Shown here in pieces: positions 1-8,724 of a stretch of DNA of 13,941 bases. Source of the stretch: CF-161 sp035263645. GTDB taxonomy: Bacteria; Chloroflexota; Dormibacteria; Dormibacterales; Dormibacteraceae. The DNA lies in contig DATFRD010000269.1 in the NCBI GenBank assembly GCA_035263645.1, forward strand, positions 1 to 13,941. Reading direction: 5' to 3'. The position numbers and the translations under genes were made by a program. A model generated the notes under the pieces. The model was not told the origin of the DNA. It ran no database searches and saw nothing but the letters and a program-made list of their open reading frames with translations. The number at the start of each line of letters is the position of its first letter. The stretch's first letter is position 1.

Positions 1-1665
1 AAGGGCCATGCCTCCCCGCTCTGCTACGCGATGTTCAGGGCGGCTGGCGCGATCACCGACGAGGAGCTGCTCACGTTCCGCAAGATCGGTTCTCGCCTGG
101 AGGGCCATCCGACGCCGGTGCTGCCCTGGGTCGACGTGGCCACCGGCTCGCTCGGCCAGGGGCTGCCGATCGCGGTCGGCGTCGCGCTGGCCGGGAAGCG
201 GCTCGACCGGCTCCCGTACCACGTCTGGGCCCTCTGCGGCGATTCGGAGCTGGCCGAGGGGTCGATCTGGGAGGGCATCGACAAGGCCGGCTACTACGGC
301 CTCGACAACTTCACCGCCATCTTCGACGTCAACCGCCTGGGCCAGCGCGGAGTGACGGAGCTGGGCTGGGACCTGGAGGCATACCGGCGCCGCGCGGAGG
401 CCTTCGGCGGCCGCGCCGTCGTGATCGACGGGCACGATGTGGAGCAGATCGACGCAGCGCTGGCCGAGGCCCGGCGGGGCGGCGACCGGCCCACCGTCGT
501 GATCGCCAGGACGGTCAAGGGCAAGGGGTTCTCCGAGATCGAGGACCGGGAGGGCTGGCACGGTCGTGCCCTGCCGGCGGACATGGCGGAGCGCGCCATC
601 GCGGAGCTGGGCGGCGTGCGGCACATCACTGTGCCCACCGGGAGGCCCGAGCCGGCCGACCCCACACCGCCCGGGCCTCCCGCTCGGACGGCGACGGAAG
701 CGCCGCCCGTCGCGCTGCCGACCTACCGGCTCGGCGAGAAGGTGCCGACCCGCAAGGCCTTCGGCGACGCCCTCAAGGCGCTGGGCGCGCTCCCCGACGT
801 GGTCGCCCTGGACGGCGAGGTCGGCAACTCGACCCACGTGGACGAGTTCGCGGAGGCGTACCCCGACCGCTTTTTCGAGATGTTCATCGCCGAGCAGATG
901 CTGGTGGCCGCGGCCGTCGGCATGAGCGTCCGCGGCTACCGGCCGTTCGCGGCGACGTTCGCCGCGTTCTTCACCCGGGCCTACGACTTCATCCGGATGG
1001 CGGCGATCTCGCAGGCCAGCATCCGGCTGGTCGGCTCCCACGCCGGCGTGGAGATCGGCCAGGACGGACCCAGCCAGATGGGGCTCGAGGACCTGGCCGC
1101 GATGCGCGCCGTCCAGGGCTCGACGGTGCTGTACCCGGCCGACGCGACGTCGGCCGCCAGGCTCACCGCGCTGATGGCCGACACCGAGGGGATCGTGTTC
1201 CTGCGGACCACCAGGGGCGGCTACCCGGTGCTCTACGGGCCGGACGAAGAGTTCGCGGTCGGCGGGGCGAAGGTGGTGCGCCGCTCGGGAGCGGACCGCG
1301 TGGCCCTGATCGGGGCCGGCGTGACGCTCCACAACTGCCTGGCGGCGGCGGACGAGCTGGCGGCCGACGGGATCGCCGCCCGCGTCATCGACCTGTACAG
1401 CGTGAAGCCGGTCGACGTCGGGACCCTTCGCGAGGCCAGCGAGGCGACTGGCGGCCGCCTCGTGGTGGCGGAGGACCACTACCCGCAGGGCGGGCTGGGA
1501 TCGGCGGTCATGGAGGCGCTGGCCGGGGAGCCGAGCCCGCCTCGCGTCGTCCAGTGCGCGGTCGGCGGGCTGCCGGCGTCCGGCCGCCCCGATGAGCTCA
1601 TGGAGGCGGCAGGCATCTCGGCGGCGCAGATCGCCGCGGCGGCGCGAAGGCTGGTCGAGGCATGA
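1..1665 (+). CDS. tkt: Transketolase, 5'-truncated by window edge
   Basis: Thiamine-diphosphate enzyme that moves two-carbon ketol units between pentose, triose and hexose phosphates in the non-oxidative pentose phosphate pathway. The frame is open from base 1 and begins with KGHAS, a conserved motif near residue 60-70 of complete transketolases, so about 60-70 N-terminal residues lie outside the window and the in-frame ATG at 31 is internal. The 554 visible residues include the diphosphate-binding segment GDSELAEGSIWEG (visible residues 80-92), with Ser where GDG is usual, then DVNRLGQ. A proline-rich linker follows (about 214-244). The pyrimidine-binding domain has FIAEQ with the expected catalytic Glu (visible residue 298), STFAAFF-like and GSHAGVEIGQDGPSQM motifs. 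The compact form resembles the subfamily that includes animal transketolases. Its stop overlaps the next start (ATGA). The family call is very secure. Confidence 0.97.
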   Translation, partial: KGHASPLCYAMFRAAGAITDEELLTFRKIGSRLEGHPTPVLPWVDVATGSLGQGLPIAVGVALAGKRLDRLPYHVWALCGDSELAEGSIWEGIDKAGYYGLDNFTAIFDVNRLGQRGVTELGWDLEAYRRRAEAFGGRAVVIDGHDVEQIDAALAEARRGGDRPTVVIARTVKGKGFSEIEDREGWHGRALPADMAERAIAELGGVRHITVPTGRPEPADPTPPGPPARTATEAPPVALPTYRLGEKVPTRKAFGDALKALGALPDVVALDGEVGNSTHVDEFAEAYPDRFFEMFIAEQMLVAAAVGMSVRGYRPFAATFAAFFTRAYDFIRMAAISQASIRLVGSHAGVEIGQDGPSQMGLEDLAAMRAVQGSTVLYPADATSAARLTALMADTEGIVFLRTTRGGYPVLYGPDEEFAVGGAKVVRRSGADRVALIGAGVTLHNCLAAADELAADGIAARVIDLYSVKPVDVGTLREASEATGGRLVVAEDHYPQGGLGSAVMEALAGEPSPPRVVQCAVGGLPASGRPDELMEAAGISAAQIAAAARRLVEA

Positions 1666-4433
1666 CCGCGAGCCCGATCCAGGAGCTGCGCGCCCAGGGC
1701 CAGAGCCTCTGGCTGGACAACATCCGCCGGCAGCTGATCACCTCCGGCGAGCTGGGCCGGCTGCGCGACGAGGGCCTGACCGGGGTCACGTCCAACCCGA
1801 CGATCTTCGACAAGGCCGTCAGCGGCTCCACCGACTACGACGAGGCGCTGGTCAGGCTGGTGGGCGACGGCCACGAGCCGGAGGACATCCTCTGGGAGCT
1901 GATGCTCGAGGACATCCGGTCCGCCGCCGACGTGTTCCGGCCGATCTACGACGGCACCCAGGGCGCGGACGGCTACGTCAGCATCGAGGTGGCGCCCACT
2001 GCGGCTATGGACACCGCCGCCTCCGTCGCCATGGCGCGCGACCTCTTCGACCGCGCGGGGCGCCCCAACGTCATGGTGAAGATCCCGGGCACGAGCGCCG
2101 GGCTGCCCGCCATACGTCGGATGCTTGGGGACGGCGTCAACATCAACGTGACGCTCATCTTCTCCACCGAGCGGTACGACGAGGTGGTCGAGGCCTTCCT
2201 GTCGGGCCTGGAGGATCTGCGGTCGGCGGGCGGCGACCCGAGCCGGATCGCCAGCGTCGCCAGCTTCTTCGTCAGCCGGGTGGACACCAAGGTCGACCGG
2301 CTGCTGGAGGCGAAGATCAAGGCCGCGGGCACGCCGGCGGAACGCGAGCGGCTGACGGCGCTGCTGGGCAGAGCCGGGATCGCCAACTCGAAGATGGCGT
2401 ACGAGCACTTCAAGCAGCACCACAGTGGCGCGCGCTGGGAGGCGCTCAGGGCGGCCGGCGCCCGTCCCCAGCGCTGCCTGTGGGCCAGCACGTCGGTCAA
2501 GGACCCGCGCTACCCCGAGACGATGTACGTCGAGGAGCTGATCGGGCCGGACACCGTCGACACCGTGCCGCCCGCGACGCTGGCGGCCTTCCGGGAGCAC
2601 GGTGAGGTGCGTCGCAGCCTGGACGAGAACCTGCCCGAGGTGCGGCGGCGGCTCGGCGAGCTCGCGGACGTGGGCATCGACCTGCGCCAGGTGACCCAGG
2701 AGCTGGAGACCGAGGGCGTCGACGCGTTCGTCAAGTCGTTCGACAACCTGCTGCAGACGATTACCAGAGCAGCGGAGGACATCCGCGCCGGCAAGGGCCC
2801 ACGCCAGTGGCACTCGCTGGGGACGGCCCAGGTGGCGGTCGACGAGACGGTCTCCCGGCTGCAGGAGCAGGACGCCGGGCGCCGGCTGTGGGGCCGTGAC
2901 CCGACGTTCTGGGTACCCGGCACCGAGCCCGAGCGCTGGATGGGCTGGCTCACCGTGCCCGAGCAGATGCTGGAGCGGATCGACCGGCTCGAGGAGGTGG
3001 CCGCGGCGGCCGCCGCCGACTACTCCGACGCCGTCCTGATGGGCATGGGCGGCTCCAGCCTCTGCCCCGACGTGTTCCGGGCGACGTTCGGTCACCTGGC
3101 AGGCCACCCCCGCCTGCACGTCCTGGACACCACCGACCCGGTCGCCATCCGGGCCCTCCGGCAGGCGATCGACGTCGGCCGCACCCTCTTCATCGCCGCC
3201 AGCAAGTCGGGCGGCACGACCGAGACCCTCGACCACCTGGCGTACTTCTGGGAGGAGGTGCGCCGGACCGGCACGCACCGGCCCGAGCACCAGTTCGCGG
3301 TGATCACGGACCCGGGCAGCGGGCTGGAGCGCCTGGCGCTCGAACGGGACATCCGCTGGGTCTTCCTGAACCCGACCGACATCGGCGGCCGGTACTCGGC
3401 CCTCTCCTACTTCGGCCTGGTGCCCGGGGCGGTGATGGGCCTGGACGTCGGCGAGCTGCTGGAGCGGGCAGTCGAGATGTTCCAGTCCTGCGACCCGAGC
3501 GTGCGGGTGGAGTCCAGCCCGGGCCTCTGGCTGGGCGCCGTCATCGGGACGCTCGCGAACAAGGGCCGCGACAAGCTGACGCTGGTCATGTCGCCACGCG
3601 TGGCCGCCCTCGGCTCCTGGCTGGAGCAGCTGCTGGCCGAGAGCACCGGCAAGCAGGGCCGCGGGGTCGTGCCCGTCGTGGACGAGCCGCCCGGCCGGCC
3701 CGAGGCCTTCGGCCAGGACCGGCTGTTCGTGCACGTCCGCATGAACGGGGAGGGCCCGCACGAGGGCCTGCGCGCGCTAGAGGCGGCGGGTCAGCCGGTC
3801 GTGACCCTGACCATGCGCGACCCGCTGGACCTGGGCGGCGAGTTCGCCCGCTGGGAGCTGGCAACGGCGGTCGCCGGCGCGCTGCTCGGCATCGACCCGT
3901 TCGACCAGCCCAACGTCCAGGAGAGCAAGGACAACACCGCGCGCCTGCTGGCCGGGCTCGGGCCCGACGGCGGCCTGCCGGAGGCCCCCGCCATCGGCCC
4001 CGCCGAGGCGGGCGGCGCCGTCGCCGGCCTGCTGGGCCAGGCCAGGCCGGGCGGCTACCTCGCCGTGCTGGCGTTCACGACCCGCACGGCGGCCTCCGAC
4101 GAGGCGCTGGCCCGGATCCGGGCCCGCGTCCGCGACGTCTCTCGCCTGGCCACGACGGCTGGCTACGGTCCCCGCTACCTCCACTCGACGGGCCAGCTCC
4201 ACAAGGGCGGCCCGCCGGTCGGCCTGTTCCTGCAGGTCGTCCAGGAGGACACGGTGGACGAAGCGGTGCCCGGCCGGCCGTATACATTCGCCCAGCTGCG
4301 CCGGGCGCAGGCCCTTGGCGACCTGCAGTCCCTCCGGTCGCGCAACTACCCTGTGGTCCGAGTCGACCTGGGCCGGTCGCCCGACGAGGGCTGGCGGGCC
4401 CTGGCCGACGCCGTCGAGCAGGCGGTCTCGTAG
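1662..4433 (+). CDS. tal-pgi: Bifunctional transaldolase / glucose-6-phosphate isomerase fusion
   Basis: A 923-residue two-domain enzyme. Residues 1 to about 370 are a transaldolase (dihydroxyacetone transfer between sugar phosphates): SLWLDNI, the GVTSNPTIF signature (41-49), and NVMVKIPGT with the Schiff-base Lys at residue 140, followed by FFVSRVD and WASTSVKDP. From about 380 the protein is a phosphoglucose isomerase: GMGGSS (461-466), KSGGTTET (from 515), GGRYSALS, WLEQLLAESTGKQG with the expected catalytic Glu at 660, QESKDN, and HSTGQLHKGG (841-850). Both halves keep their active-site motifs and seem functional. Such fusions are known in several bacterial phyla. The ATG overlaps the tkt stop by 4 bp, implying translational coupling. 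The fusion links the non-oxidative branch directly to the fructose-6-phosphate/glucose-6-phosphate exchange that feeds Zwf downstream. Confidence 0.96.
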   Translation: MTASPIQELRAQGQSLWLDNIRRQLITSGELGRLRDEGLTGVTSNPTIFDKAVSGSTDYDEALVRLVGDGHEPEDILWELMLEDIRSAADVFRPIYDGTQGADGYVSIEVAPTAAMDTAASVAMARDLFDRAGRPNVMVKIPGTSAGLPAIRRMLGDGVNINVTLIFSTERYDEVVEAFLSGLEDLRSAGGDPSRIASVASFFVSRVDTKVDRLLEAKIKAAGTPAERERLTALLGRAGIANSKMAYEHFKQHHSGARWEALRAAGARPQRCLWASTSVKDPRYPETMYVEELIGPDTVDTVPPATLAAFREHGEVRRSLDENLPEVRRRLGELADVGIDLRQVTQELETEGVDAFVKSFDNLLQTITRAAEDIRAGKGPRQWHSLGTAQVAVDETVSRLQEQDAGRRLWGRDPTFWVPGTEPERWMGWLTVPEQMLERIDRLEEVAAAAAADYSDAVLMGMGGSSLCPDVFRATFGHLAGHPRLHVLDTTDPVAIRALRQAIDVGRTLFIAASKSGGTTETLDHLAYFWEEVRRTGTHRPEHQFAVITDPGSGLERLALERDIRWVFLNPTDIGGRYSALSYFGLVPGAVMGLDVGELLERAVEMFQSCDPSVRVESSPGLWLGAVIGTLANKGRDKLTLVMSPRVAALGSWLEQLLAESTGKQGRGVVPVVDEPPGRPEAFGQDRLFVHVRMNGEGPHEGLRALEAAGQPVVTLTMRDPLDLGGEFARWELATAVAGALLGIDPFDQPNVQESKDNTARLLAGLGPDGGLPEAPAIGPAEAGGAVAGLLGQARPGGYLAVLAFTTRTAASDEALARIRARVRDVSRLATTAGYGPRYLHSTGQLHKGGPPVGLFLQVVQEDTVDEAVPGRPYTFAQLRRAQALGDLQSLRSRNYPVVRVDLGRSPDEGWRALADAVEQAVS

Positions 4434-4443
4434 GCGGATTGGC

Positions 4444-4449
4444 AGGAGG
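4444..4449 (+). promoter_or_regulatory. Shine-Dalgarno of short-type gnd
   Basis: A perfect AGGAGG lies 6 nt before the ATG at 4456. It fixes the gnd start there rather than at in-frame codons further upstream, which would overlap tal-pgi. This is the only junction in the operon with a spaced, consensus ribosome site, so gnd may be translated independently of tal-pgi. Confidence 0.85.
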
Positions 4450-4455
4450 CTCGCG

Positions 4456-5370
4456 ATGCAGGTGGGAATGATCGGCCTGGGCAGGATGGGCGGGAACATG
4501 GTCAGCCGCCTCCTCCAGCACGGCCACCAGGTGGTCGCCTACGACCGCTCCGACGAGGCGGTCGCCAGGAGCGCGTCGGACGGCGCGACCGGGGCCGGCT
4601 CCCTCGACGAGCTGGTCCAGAAGCTGATCGACCGCCCCCGCGTGGCCTGGGTGATGGTGCCGGCCGGCGATCCCACCAGCCAGACGCTGAGGCGACTCTC
4701 CGAGCTGTGCGCGCCGGGTGACATCGTGATCGACGGCGGCAACACGAACTGGCAGGAGGCGCTGAAGGACGCGGCCGTGCTCGAGGCGGCCGGGCTCCGC
4801 TACCTGGACGCCGGGACCTCGGGCGGCATCTGGGGCCTCCGGAACGGGTACTGCCTGATGGTGGGCGGCTCGCGGGAGGCGTACGAGCTCTGCGAGCCCA
4901 TCCTGCGCGCACTGGCCCCGGAAGGAGGAGGCCTGGTCCACACGGGTCCCCAGGGCTCCGGCCACTTCGTGAAGATGGTCCACAACGGGATCGAGTACGC
5001 GCTCATGCAGGCCTACGCCGAGGGCTTCCAGATCATGCAGAGGTCGATCGCCTTCCCCGGCATGGACATGCACGCGATCGCGGAGGCCTGGCGGGAGGGG
5101 AGCGTCGTGCGCTCGTGGCTGCTGGACCTGATCGCGGACGGGCTGGCGAAGGACCCCGAGCTGACGGGGCTGGAGGGCTACGTCGAGGACACCGGCGAGG
5201 GGCGGTGGACGGTCGCTGCCGCGATCGACGAGTCGGTGCCGGCGCCGACGATCACGCTGGCGCTGTACGAGCGGTTCCGGAGCCGGGAGGACAACACCTT
5301 CGCCGACCGGATGCTGGCGATGATGCGGAACCAGTTTGGCGGCCACGCCGTCAGGACCACCCGGCCGTGA
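4456..5370 (+). CDS. gnd: 6-phosphogluconate dehydrogenase, decarboxylating, short (GndA-like) type
   Basis: Oxidises and decarboxylates 6-phosphogluconate to ribulose 5-phosphate. At 304 residues it belongs to the short class, which lacks the C-terminal tail domain of the roughly 470-residue enzymes. The N-terminal Rossmann fold shows GLGRMGGN (7-14). The second beta strand ends in AYDRS (28-32); an acidic residue (D30) there usually goes with NAD+ rather than NADP+ preference, but this is an inference. Substrate and catalytic motifs are present: DGGNTNW, SGGIWGL, and KMVHNGIEY with the catalytic Lys at 173. The start is set by the AGGAGG at 4444-4449. The stop overlaps the zwf GTG (GTGA). 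A second, long-type gnd lies about 6 kb downstream (11410-12837). Confidence 0.95.
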   Translation: MQVGMIGLGRMGGNMVSRLLQHGHQVVAYDRSDEAVARSASDGATGAGSLDELVQKLIDRPRVAWVMVPAGDPTSQTLRRLSELCAPGDIVIDGGNTNWQEALKDAAVLEAAGLRYLDAGTSGGIWGLRNGYCLMVGGSREAYELCEPILRALAPEGGGLVHTGPQGSGHFVKMVHNGIEYALMQAYAEGFQIMQRSIAFPGMDMHAIAEAWREGSVVRSWLLDLIADGLAKDPELTGLEGYVEDTGEGRWTVAAAIDESVPAPTITLALYERFRSREDNTFADRMLAMMRNQFGGHAVRTTRP

Positions 5371-6902
5371 GCGTGACGGACGTCGACGTCAACCCGCTGG
5401 CTGAGGGCCTGAGCGAGTACCGGCTCGCCGACCCGGCGCTGATGGTGATCTTCGGGGCCACGGGCGACCTCGCCAGCCGGAAGCTGCTCCCGGCCCTGTA
5501 CAACCTGGCCCGGGGCAGGCTGCTCCCGGCCGGGTTCGGCCTGGTCGGCGCGGCGCTCGATGACATCAGCGAGGACGAGTTCCGCCAGCACGCGGCCCAG
5601 CACGTGAGGGAGCACTCGCGCACCCAGCCGGTCGACGAGCGGATGCTCGACGCCTTCGTGTCCGAGCTGGCGTACCTGCCCATCCAGTTCGACGACGCGG
5701 CCGGGTTCCAGCGGCTCGGCGCGCGCCTGGAGGAGCTGGCCGACGCCCGCCACACCGGCGGCAACGTCGTGTTCTACTGCGCGACGCCGCCGCCGACGTA
5801 CCCCAAGATCGCCGAGCAGCTGCGCGGCGCAGGCCTCAACCGGGGCTCGGGATACCGGCGGATCATCGTCGAGAAGCCCTTCGGCAGCGACCTCAAGTCC
5901 GCCCGGGACCTGAACCGGGTGCTCCGGAGGGTCTTCCCCGAGGACTCGCTGTATCGCATCGACCACTATCTGGGCAAGGAGACCGTCCAGAACATCATGG
6001 CCTTCCGGTTCGCCAACTCGGTCTTCGAGCCCGTGTGGAACTCCCAGCACGTGGACCATGTGCAGATCACGGTCGCGGAGCCGCTGGGCGTGGAGCAGCG
6101 GGGTGCGTACTACGAGCGCGCCGGCGCCATGCGGGACATCGTGCAGAACCACGCGCTGCAGCTCCTCACGCTGGTGGCGATGGAGCCGCCGATCGCGCTC
6201 GAGGCCGGCGCCACGCGGGACGAGAAGGTCAAGGTGCTCCGCTCGATCCGGCCGTTCGAACCGGACGAGGTGGCGCTCCGGACGGTGCGCGCGCAGTACG
6301 CCGAGGGCTGGGTGATGGGGGAGCACGTGCCCGGCTACCGTCAGGAGCCGAAAGTCGAGCCACAGTCGGTGACCGAGACGTTCGTGGCCCTGCGCTGCCA
6401 GGTCGACAACTGGCGCTGGGCGGAGACGCCCTTCTACATCCGGACCGGCAAGCGGCTGCCGAAGCAGGTGACCGAGATCCGCGTCCAGTTCAAGCGGCCG
6501 CCACACCTCACCTTCGGCCGCGACGCGACCCGGGACCTGGAGCCGAACTCGATCACGCTACGCATCCAGCCCGAGGAGGGCATCGCGCTCCGGTTCGGAG
6601 CCAAGGTGCCGACCGCCGGGCTCAGGATTCGGAGCGTGAACATGGACTTCCTCTACGCGTCCTCCTTCCTGCTCGACGCGCCCGACGCGTACGAACGCCT
6701 GCTCCTGGACTGCATGCTCGGCGACCCCACGCTGTTCACCAGGGCCGACGAGGTCGAGGCGGCCTGGACCCTGGTGGACGGGATCGAAAAGGCCTGGCAG
6801 CACGGAAACCAGCCGCTCGAGACGTACCCAGCCGGCACCTGGGGACCGGAGGGGGCCGACCGGCTGATCGCGGCGGACGGCCGCCACTGGCACCGGCCAT
6901 GA
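5367..6902 (+). CDS. zwf: Glucose-6-phosphate 1-dehydrogenase
   Basis: First enzyme of the oxidative pentose phosphate pathway: glucose 6-phosphate to 6-phosphogluconolactone, reducing NADP+ (or NAD+). The 511-residue product is of normal family length. Cofactor motif GATGDLASRK begins at residue 30; EKPFGSD is at 169-175; the active-site signature RIDHYLGKE is at 197-205 with the substrate-binding and catalytic His and Lys intact. C-terminal YIRTGKRLPK is also typical. I chose GTG at 5367 because it overlaps the gnd stop by 4 bp (GTGA), like the other junctions; GTG at 5373 is a possible alternative. Nothing is missing or odd. The next gene, opcA, encodes its assembly factor and overlaps the stop by 4 bp. 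Confidence 0.97.
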   Translation: MSVTDVDVNPLAEGLSEYRLADPALMVIFGATGDLASRKLLPALYNLARGRLLPAGFGLVGAALDDISEDEFRQHAAQHVREHSRTQPVDERMLDAFVSELAYLPIQFDDAAGFQRLGARLEELADARHTGGNVVFYCATPPPTYPKIAEQLRGAGLNRGSGYRRIIVEKPFGSDLKSARDLNRVLRRVFPEDSLYRIDHYLGKETVQNIMAFRFANSVFEPVWNSQHVDHVQITVAEPLGVEQRGAYYERAGAMRDIVQNHALQLLTLVAMEPPIALEAGATRDEKVKVLRSIRPFEPDEVALRTVRAQYAEGWVMGEHVPGYRQEPKVEPQSVTETFVALRCQVDNWRWAETPFYIRTGKRLPKQVTEIRVQFKRPPHLTFGRDATRDLEPNSITLRIQPEEGIALRFGAKVPTAGLRIRSVNMDFLYASSFLLDAPDAYERLLLDCMLGDPTLFTRADEVEAAWTLVDGIEKAWQHGNQPLETYPAGTWGPEGADRLIAADGRHWHRP

Positions 6903-8059
6903 CCGCGCCGCCCGACCAGGAGCGCGTGCGCAGCCGGAGCTGGGAGGGTGGCGGCGTGGGCCTGGGCGCGGTGATCGAGCACCTGGCCAGGCTGGAACGG
7001 GAGCTGACCGAACACGACCGCAGCCCCGATGAGCACCCGCATCCGCGCAACTGCGTGCTCAACCTGATCGTGGTCGTGGCCGACCGCCATCGCGCCGGCG
7101 GCTGCGACCGCACGATCGCGAACCTCGGCGCCGGCCACCCCCTGCGTGCGATCCTCGTCCACCCGGGCGGCACGGAGCGCGAGGGGACGCTGGACGCCGA
7201 GGTGACGGTGGACGCGCACCAGCTCGTCAGCGGGTTCCCGGTGCAGCGCTCCCAGGTGCTGCTCCACGTCCACGGGGAGGCCGTCCGGCACCTGGCCAGC
7301 CTCATCGGGCCGCTGCTCGTCCCTGACGTGCCCACCTACTTCTGGTGGTCGGGGCGCGGTCACCTGGACCGTCACGCGATCGGCGAGGCGACCTTCGCGG
7401 ACGTGGTTGTGGTCGATTCGGAGCGCGTCCAGCGCCCGGTCGACGCCCTGCGCGAGATGTCCGCATTCGCCGCCGGAGCGGATACGTCGGCCGGGGTGGC
7501 CGACTTCCGCTGGGAGCGGCTCCGGCCCTGGCGGGACGCCATCGCCCAGTTCTTCGGCCCCGCCGCCCGGCGCGACCTCCTTCACGGCCTGGACGACGTC
7601 GCGATCGACGCCGCCGGCACCGGACGCGCCGGGCGGGCTGGCGCCGCGCTGCTGGTGGGCTGGGCGGCCGCGATGCTGGGCCGGGAGCCGATCGTGGTCG
7701 AGCGGCCGGGCGAGGACGCGACCGAGGGCGTGGCTGGGGCCGCGGGGCGGCGGGTGCGCCTGGCGCTGCGCTCCGTCCCGCGCGAGGGCGTGCCCGACGG
7801 CTCCCTCCTGGCCGTAAGGCTGCGCGGGCGGTCGGGCCACCGCGACTGGAGGTTCGACGTCGAGCTCGAGCGGAGCGGGCGGCAGCACGCGGCGGTGACG
7901 ATCGAGCTCGGCGGCCGACCCCCGCTGCGCCAGCGCCTGGAGCTGCCGCGGCTGGACGACTCCGACCTGCTCACGCACGTGCTGCTGACCAGCCGGCCCG
8001 GGGCGGTGCTGGCGAGAGCCCTGGCCAGCGCGGCGCCCCTGCTGGAGGCGCTCCGGTGA
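6899..8059 (+). CDS. opcA: Glucose-6-phosphate dehydrogenase assembly protein OpcA
   Basis: OpcA-family protein of 386 residues. In cyanobacteria and actinobacteria OpcA supports assembly and redox-dependent activation of Zwf; it is not itself an enzyme. Recognised by the N-terminal region RNCVLNLIVVV, the HPLRAIL stretch, and the conserved PDVPTYFWW block at residues 142-150, together with its position directly after zwf. The C-terminal half (about 230-386) is rich in Arg, Ala and Leu and less conserved. The ATG overlaps the zwf stop (ATGA), so the two products are probably made in fixed ratio. OpcA is widespread in actinobacteria and cyanobacteria and also occurs in some Chloroflexota-like lineages, which limits but does not fix the host. 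Confidence 0.9.
   Translation: MTAPPDQERVRSRSWEGGGVGLGAVIEHLARLERELTEHDRSPDEHPHPRNCVLNLIVVVADRHRAGGCDRTIANLGAGHPLRAILVHPGGTEREGTLDAEVTVDAHQLVSGFPVQRSQVLLHVHGEAVRHLASLIGPLLVPDVPTYFWWSGRGHLDRHAIGEATFADVVVVDSERVQRPVDALREMSAFAAGADTSAGVADFRWERLRPWRDAIAQFFGPAARRDLLHGLDDVAIDAAGTGRAGRAGAALLVGWAAAMLGREPIVVERPGEDATEGVAGAAGRRVRLALRSVPREGVPDGSLLAVRLRGRSGHRDWRFDVELERSGRQHAAVTIELGGRPPLRQRLELPRLDDSDLLTHVLLTSRPGAVLARALASAAPLLEALR
8044..8048 (+). promoter_or_regulatory. Shine-Dalgarno of pgl
   Basis: GGAGG inside the end of opcA, 7 nt before the GTG at 8056. It supports this GTG as the pgl start, although an in-frame GTG lies 6 nt further on. Confidence 0.6.
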
Positions 8060-8724
8060 GGGTGCGCGTCCTCCCCGACGCCGAGGCGGTGGCAAGAGAG
8101 GCCGCCGACCGCGTCGCAGAGGCGCTGGGCACCGGGGCCCGCACGCTCGTGCTGGCCGGCGGCTCTACGCCGCGCCGCGCCTACCAGATGCTCGCCGAGG
8201 AGCCGCTGGCCTGGGGAAGGGTGCGCATCCTGTTCGGCGACGAGCGCTGCGTACCCCCCGATCACCCCGAGAGCAACTACCGCATGGCCGAGGAGCTGCT
8301 CTCGCGCGTGCACCCCGGCACGGTCCACAGGATGCCGGCGGAGCTGGGAGCGGAAGCCGGGGCGGCCCTGTACGAGGAGGTGGTGCGGGCGCTGTCGCCG
8401 CTCGACTGCGTGCTGCTTGGCATGGGCCCGGACGGCCACACGGCGTCCCTGTTCCCCGGCCACCCGGCGCTCGCGGCCGGGGGGTACGCGGTCGCCGTTC
8501 ACGGGTCGCCGAAGCCGCCGCCGGACCGGGTCAGCCTGACGCTGCGAGCCCTGCGCGCGGCGAAGCGGGTGCTGTTCCTCGTGACGGGGGCGGACAAGGC
8601 CGAGGCGCTGGCGATGGCGCAGCGCGGCGAGGTGCCCGCCGGCCTGATCCCTGACGCACTCTACCTGGCCGACCCGGCCGCCGCCGGCCGCCTGGCCCAC
8701 ACCGTCTCCGAGCGCGACCGGTGA
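8056..8724 (+). CDS. pgl: 6-phosphogluconolactonase
   Basis: Hydrolyses 6-phosphogluconolactone to 6-phosphogluconate, the step between Zwf and Gnd. The 222-residue product is of the usual DevB/SOL-type (NagB-fold) length. Motifs: LAGGSTPRRAY (GGSTP at 35-39), FGDERCVPPDHPESNYRM, and the signature GMGPDGHTASLFPG from residue 122, with the conserved Asp and His at 126 and 128. The start is a GTG overlapping the opcA stop (GTGA) with a GGAGG ribosome site 7 nt upstream. The reading frame also stays open far upstream inside opcA, but that part has no relation to the family. The stop overlaps the rpe GTG. Confidence 0.95.
   Translation: MRVRVLPDAEAVAREAADRVAEALGTGARTLVLAGGSTPRRAYQMLAEEPLAWGRVRILFGDERCVPPDHPESNYRMAEELLSRVHPGTVHRMPAELGAEAGAALYEEVVRALSPLDCVLLGMGPDGHTASLFPGHPALAAGGYAVAVHGSPKPPPDRVSLTLRALRAAKRVLFLVTGADKAEALAMAQRGEVPAGLIPDALYLADPAAAGRLAHTVSERDR

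Noticed and set aside
238..246. GDS in place of GDG in the transketolase thiamine-diphosphate motif, considered as a disabling change
   Set aside because: All surrounding cofactor and substrate motifs are intact, and as I recall GDSE variants occur in related bacterial transketolases, so it is more likely a subfamily trait.
1479..3761. Long open frame (760 codons) on the minus strand opposite tkt and tal-pgi
   Set aside because: It is antisense to two secure enzymes, and its composition (repetitive His, Val, Arg, Gly, Leu) is that of a GC-rich shadow frame with no recognisable domain.
4315..4455. Upstream in-frame start for the short gnd, overlapping tal-pgi
   Set aside because: The Rossmann fold begins right at the ATG at 4456, which has a perfect AGGAGG; the extra 47 codons would be antifamily sequence within tal-pgi.
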